15,335 bases of DNA from Microbacteriaceae bacterium (GTDB lineage: Bacteria; Actinomycetota; Actinomycetes; Actinomycetales; Microbacteriaceae). Shown piece by piece: positions 14,842-15,335 of this stretch. A model generated the notes under the pieces. That model had not been told where the DNA came from, did not search any database, and saw nothing but the letters and a program-made list of their open reading frames with translations. The number at the start of each line of letters is the position of its first letter. Positions within the stretch are counted from its first letter, which is position 1. A program made the translations under genes and the position numbers. The DNA lies in the NCBI GenBank assembly GCA_012719255.1, contig JAAYAS010000302.1:1-15335 (forward strand). Direction: 5' to 3'.

Positions 14842-15335
14842 CTAGGAGCGGGCCTCCTCGGCCTCGCCGCTCACGTCGAGCGCCTCGCGGTTCACGCCGG
14901 TGATCATCGAGTAGGTCGCTCCCGCGATCACCGCGCCGATGATCGGGGCGAGCCAGAACGCCCACAGCTGGATGACGTAGTCGCCGCCCGCGAAGATCGC
15001 GGTCGCCGTCGAGCGGGCCGGGTTCACCGACGTGTTCGACACCGGGATCGAGATGAGGTGGATCAGCCACAGCGTGCCGCCGGCGGCCAGGCCGCCGAAC
15101 CCGACCGGGAAGTTCAGGTGGGTGGTCGCGAGCACCACCATGATCAGCAGCGCCGTCAGCACGATCTCGACCAAGGCGACCGAGGCCAGGTTGAACCCGG
15201 TGGGCGAGCCCTCGGTGCCGAACCCGTTGGACGCGAAGCCGGCCGGCAGGTCGAAGTCGCTGAGCTTGAACGTGGCCCACAGGATGAGCCCGCCCACGAT
15301 GCCGCCGAGGATCTGGGCCGCCCAGTAGACGAGCA
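14842..15335 (-). CDS. aqpZ: Aquaporin, AqpZ-like (5' part outside window)
   Basis: This is the C-terminal 163 residues of a MIP-family water channel; the start lies beyond the right edge. From the visible N-terminal side come YWAAQILGGIVGGLILW (third membrane helix), a periplasmic loop (FDLPAGFASNGFGTEGSPTG), helix 4 (FNLASVALVEIVLTALLIMVVLATT), helix 5 (GFGGLAAGGTLWLIHLISI), the second NPA box VNPARSTATAIFAG with the selectivity-filter Arg, and helix 6 (YVIQLWAFWLAPIIGAVIAGATYS). The NPARS context and the SNG loop match AqpZ-type water channels rather than glycerol facilitators, whose second box is NPARD. A short acidic tail ends in TAG. The first NPA box is not visible. Convergent with amt. 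Confidence 0.93.
   Translation of the reverse strand, partial: LVYWAAQILGGIVGGLILWATFKLSDFDLPAGFASNGFGTEGSPTGFNLASVALVEIVLTALLIMVVLATTHLNFPVGFGGLAAGGTLWLIHLISIPVSNTSVNPARSTATAIFAGGDYVIQLWAFWLAPIIGAVIAGATYSMITGVNREALDVSGEAEEARS

Overview
The window is a very G+C-rich chromosomal segment from an actinobacterium, most likely a member of the Microbacteriaceae or close Micrococcales. The evidence is the strong G/C bias at third codon positions, frequent GTG starts, an actinobacteria-restricted DUF3000 gene, and a gene order resembling the mycobacterial DUF3000 / RNase D / dxs and zapE / RibD-like reductase neighbourhoods. Family assignment is inference; no rRNA or other decisive marker is present. 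There are no tRNAs, insertion sequences, CRISPR arrays or phage genes. This is compact core genome, and I see no convincing new multi-gene system in it.

Layout. Positions 1-982 (+) hold the C-terminal third of aconitase, closed by a strong hairpin. Positions 1243-3225 (+) are dxs, the first enzyme of the MEP isoprenoid pathway. A bidirectional hairpin at about 3266-3307 separates dxs from a minus-strand run that reads DUF3000 (7959-8558) > RNase D (start 7972) > fadA thiolase (5481-6692) > fadB multifunctional beta-oxidation protein (3322-5472). RNase D is broken by an in-frame amber codon at 7181-7183. The rest of the protein (to 6746) remains open in the same frame, so this is a recent nonsense mutation, a sequence error, or a readthrough site.

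Positions 8626-9873 (+) encode a membrane-anchored alpha/beta hydrolase, divergent from DUF3000. It converges on a second minus-strand run: sseA sulfurtransferase (11188-12114) > SufE-like protein (10661-11107) > RibD-C-type reductase (9907-10656). The last two genes are 4 nt apart. A divergent promoter region at 12115-12319 leads to the AFG1/ZapE-type ATPase (12320-13372, +). After a 158-nt region with nitrogen-regulator-like motifs and an inverted repeat comes an ammonium transporter (13531-14775, +). The window ends with the C-terminal part of an AqpZ-type aquaporin on the minus strand, separated from amt by a third strong hairpin.

Functionally there are four themes. Central carbon and fatty acid catabolism is represented by aconitase and FadAB, whose acetyl-CoA feeds the TCA cycle. 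Isoprenoid precursor synthesis is represented by Dxs, sulfane-sulfur handling by SseA and SufE, and membrane permeation of ammonium and water by Amt and aquaporin. The items most worth a second look are the interrupted rnd gene, a perfect 14-bp palindrome in the fadAB leader, the overlapping ATG/GTG at the fadA start, and the operator-like elements upstream of amt.
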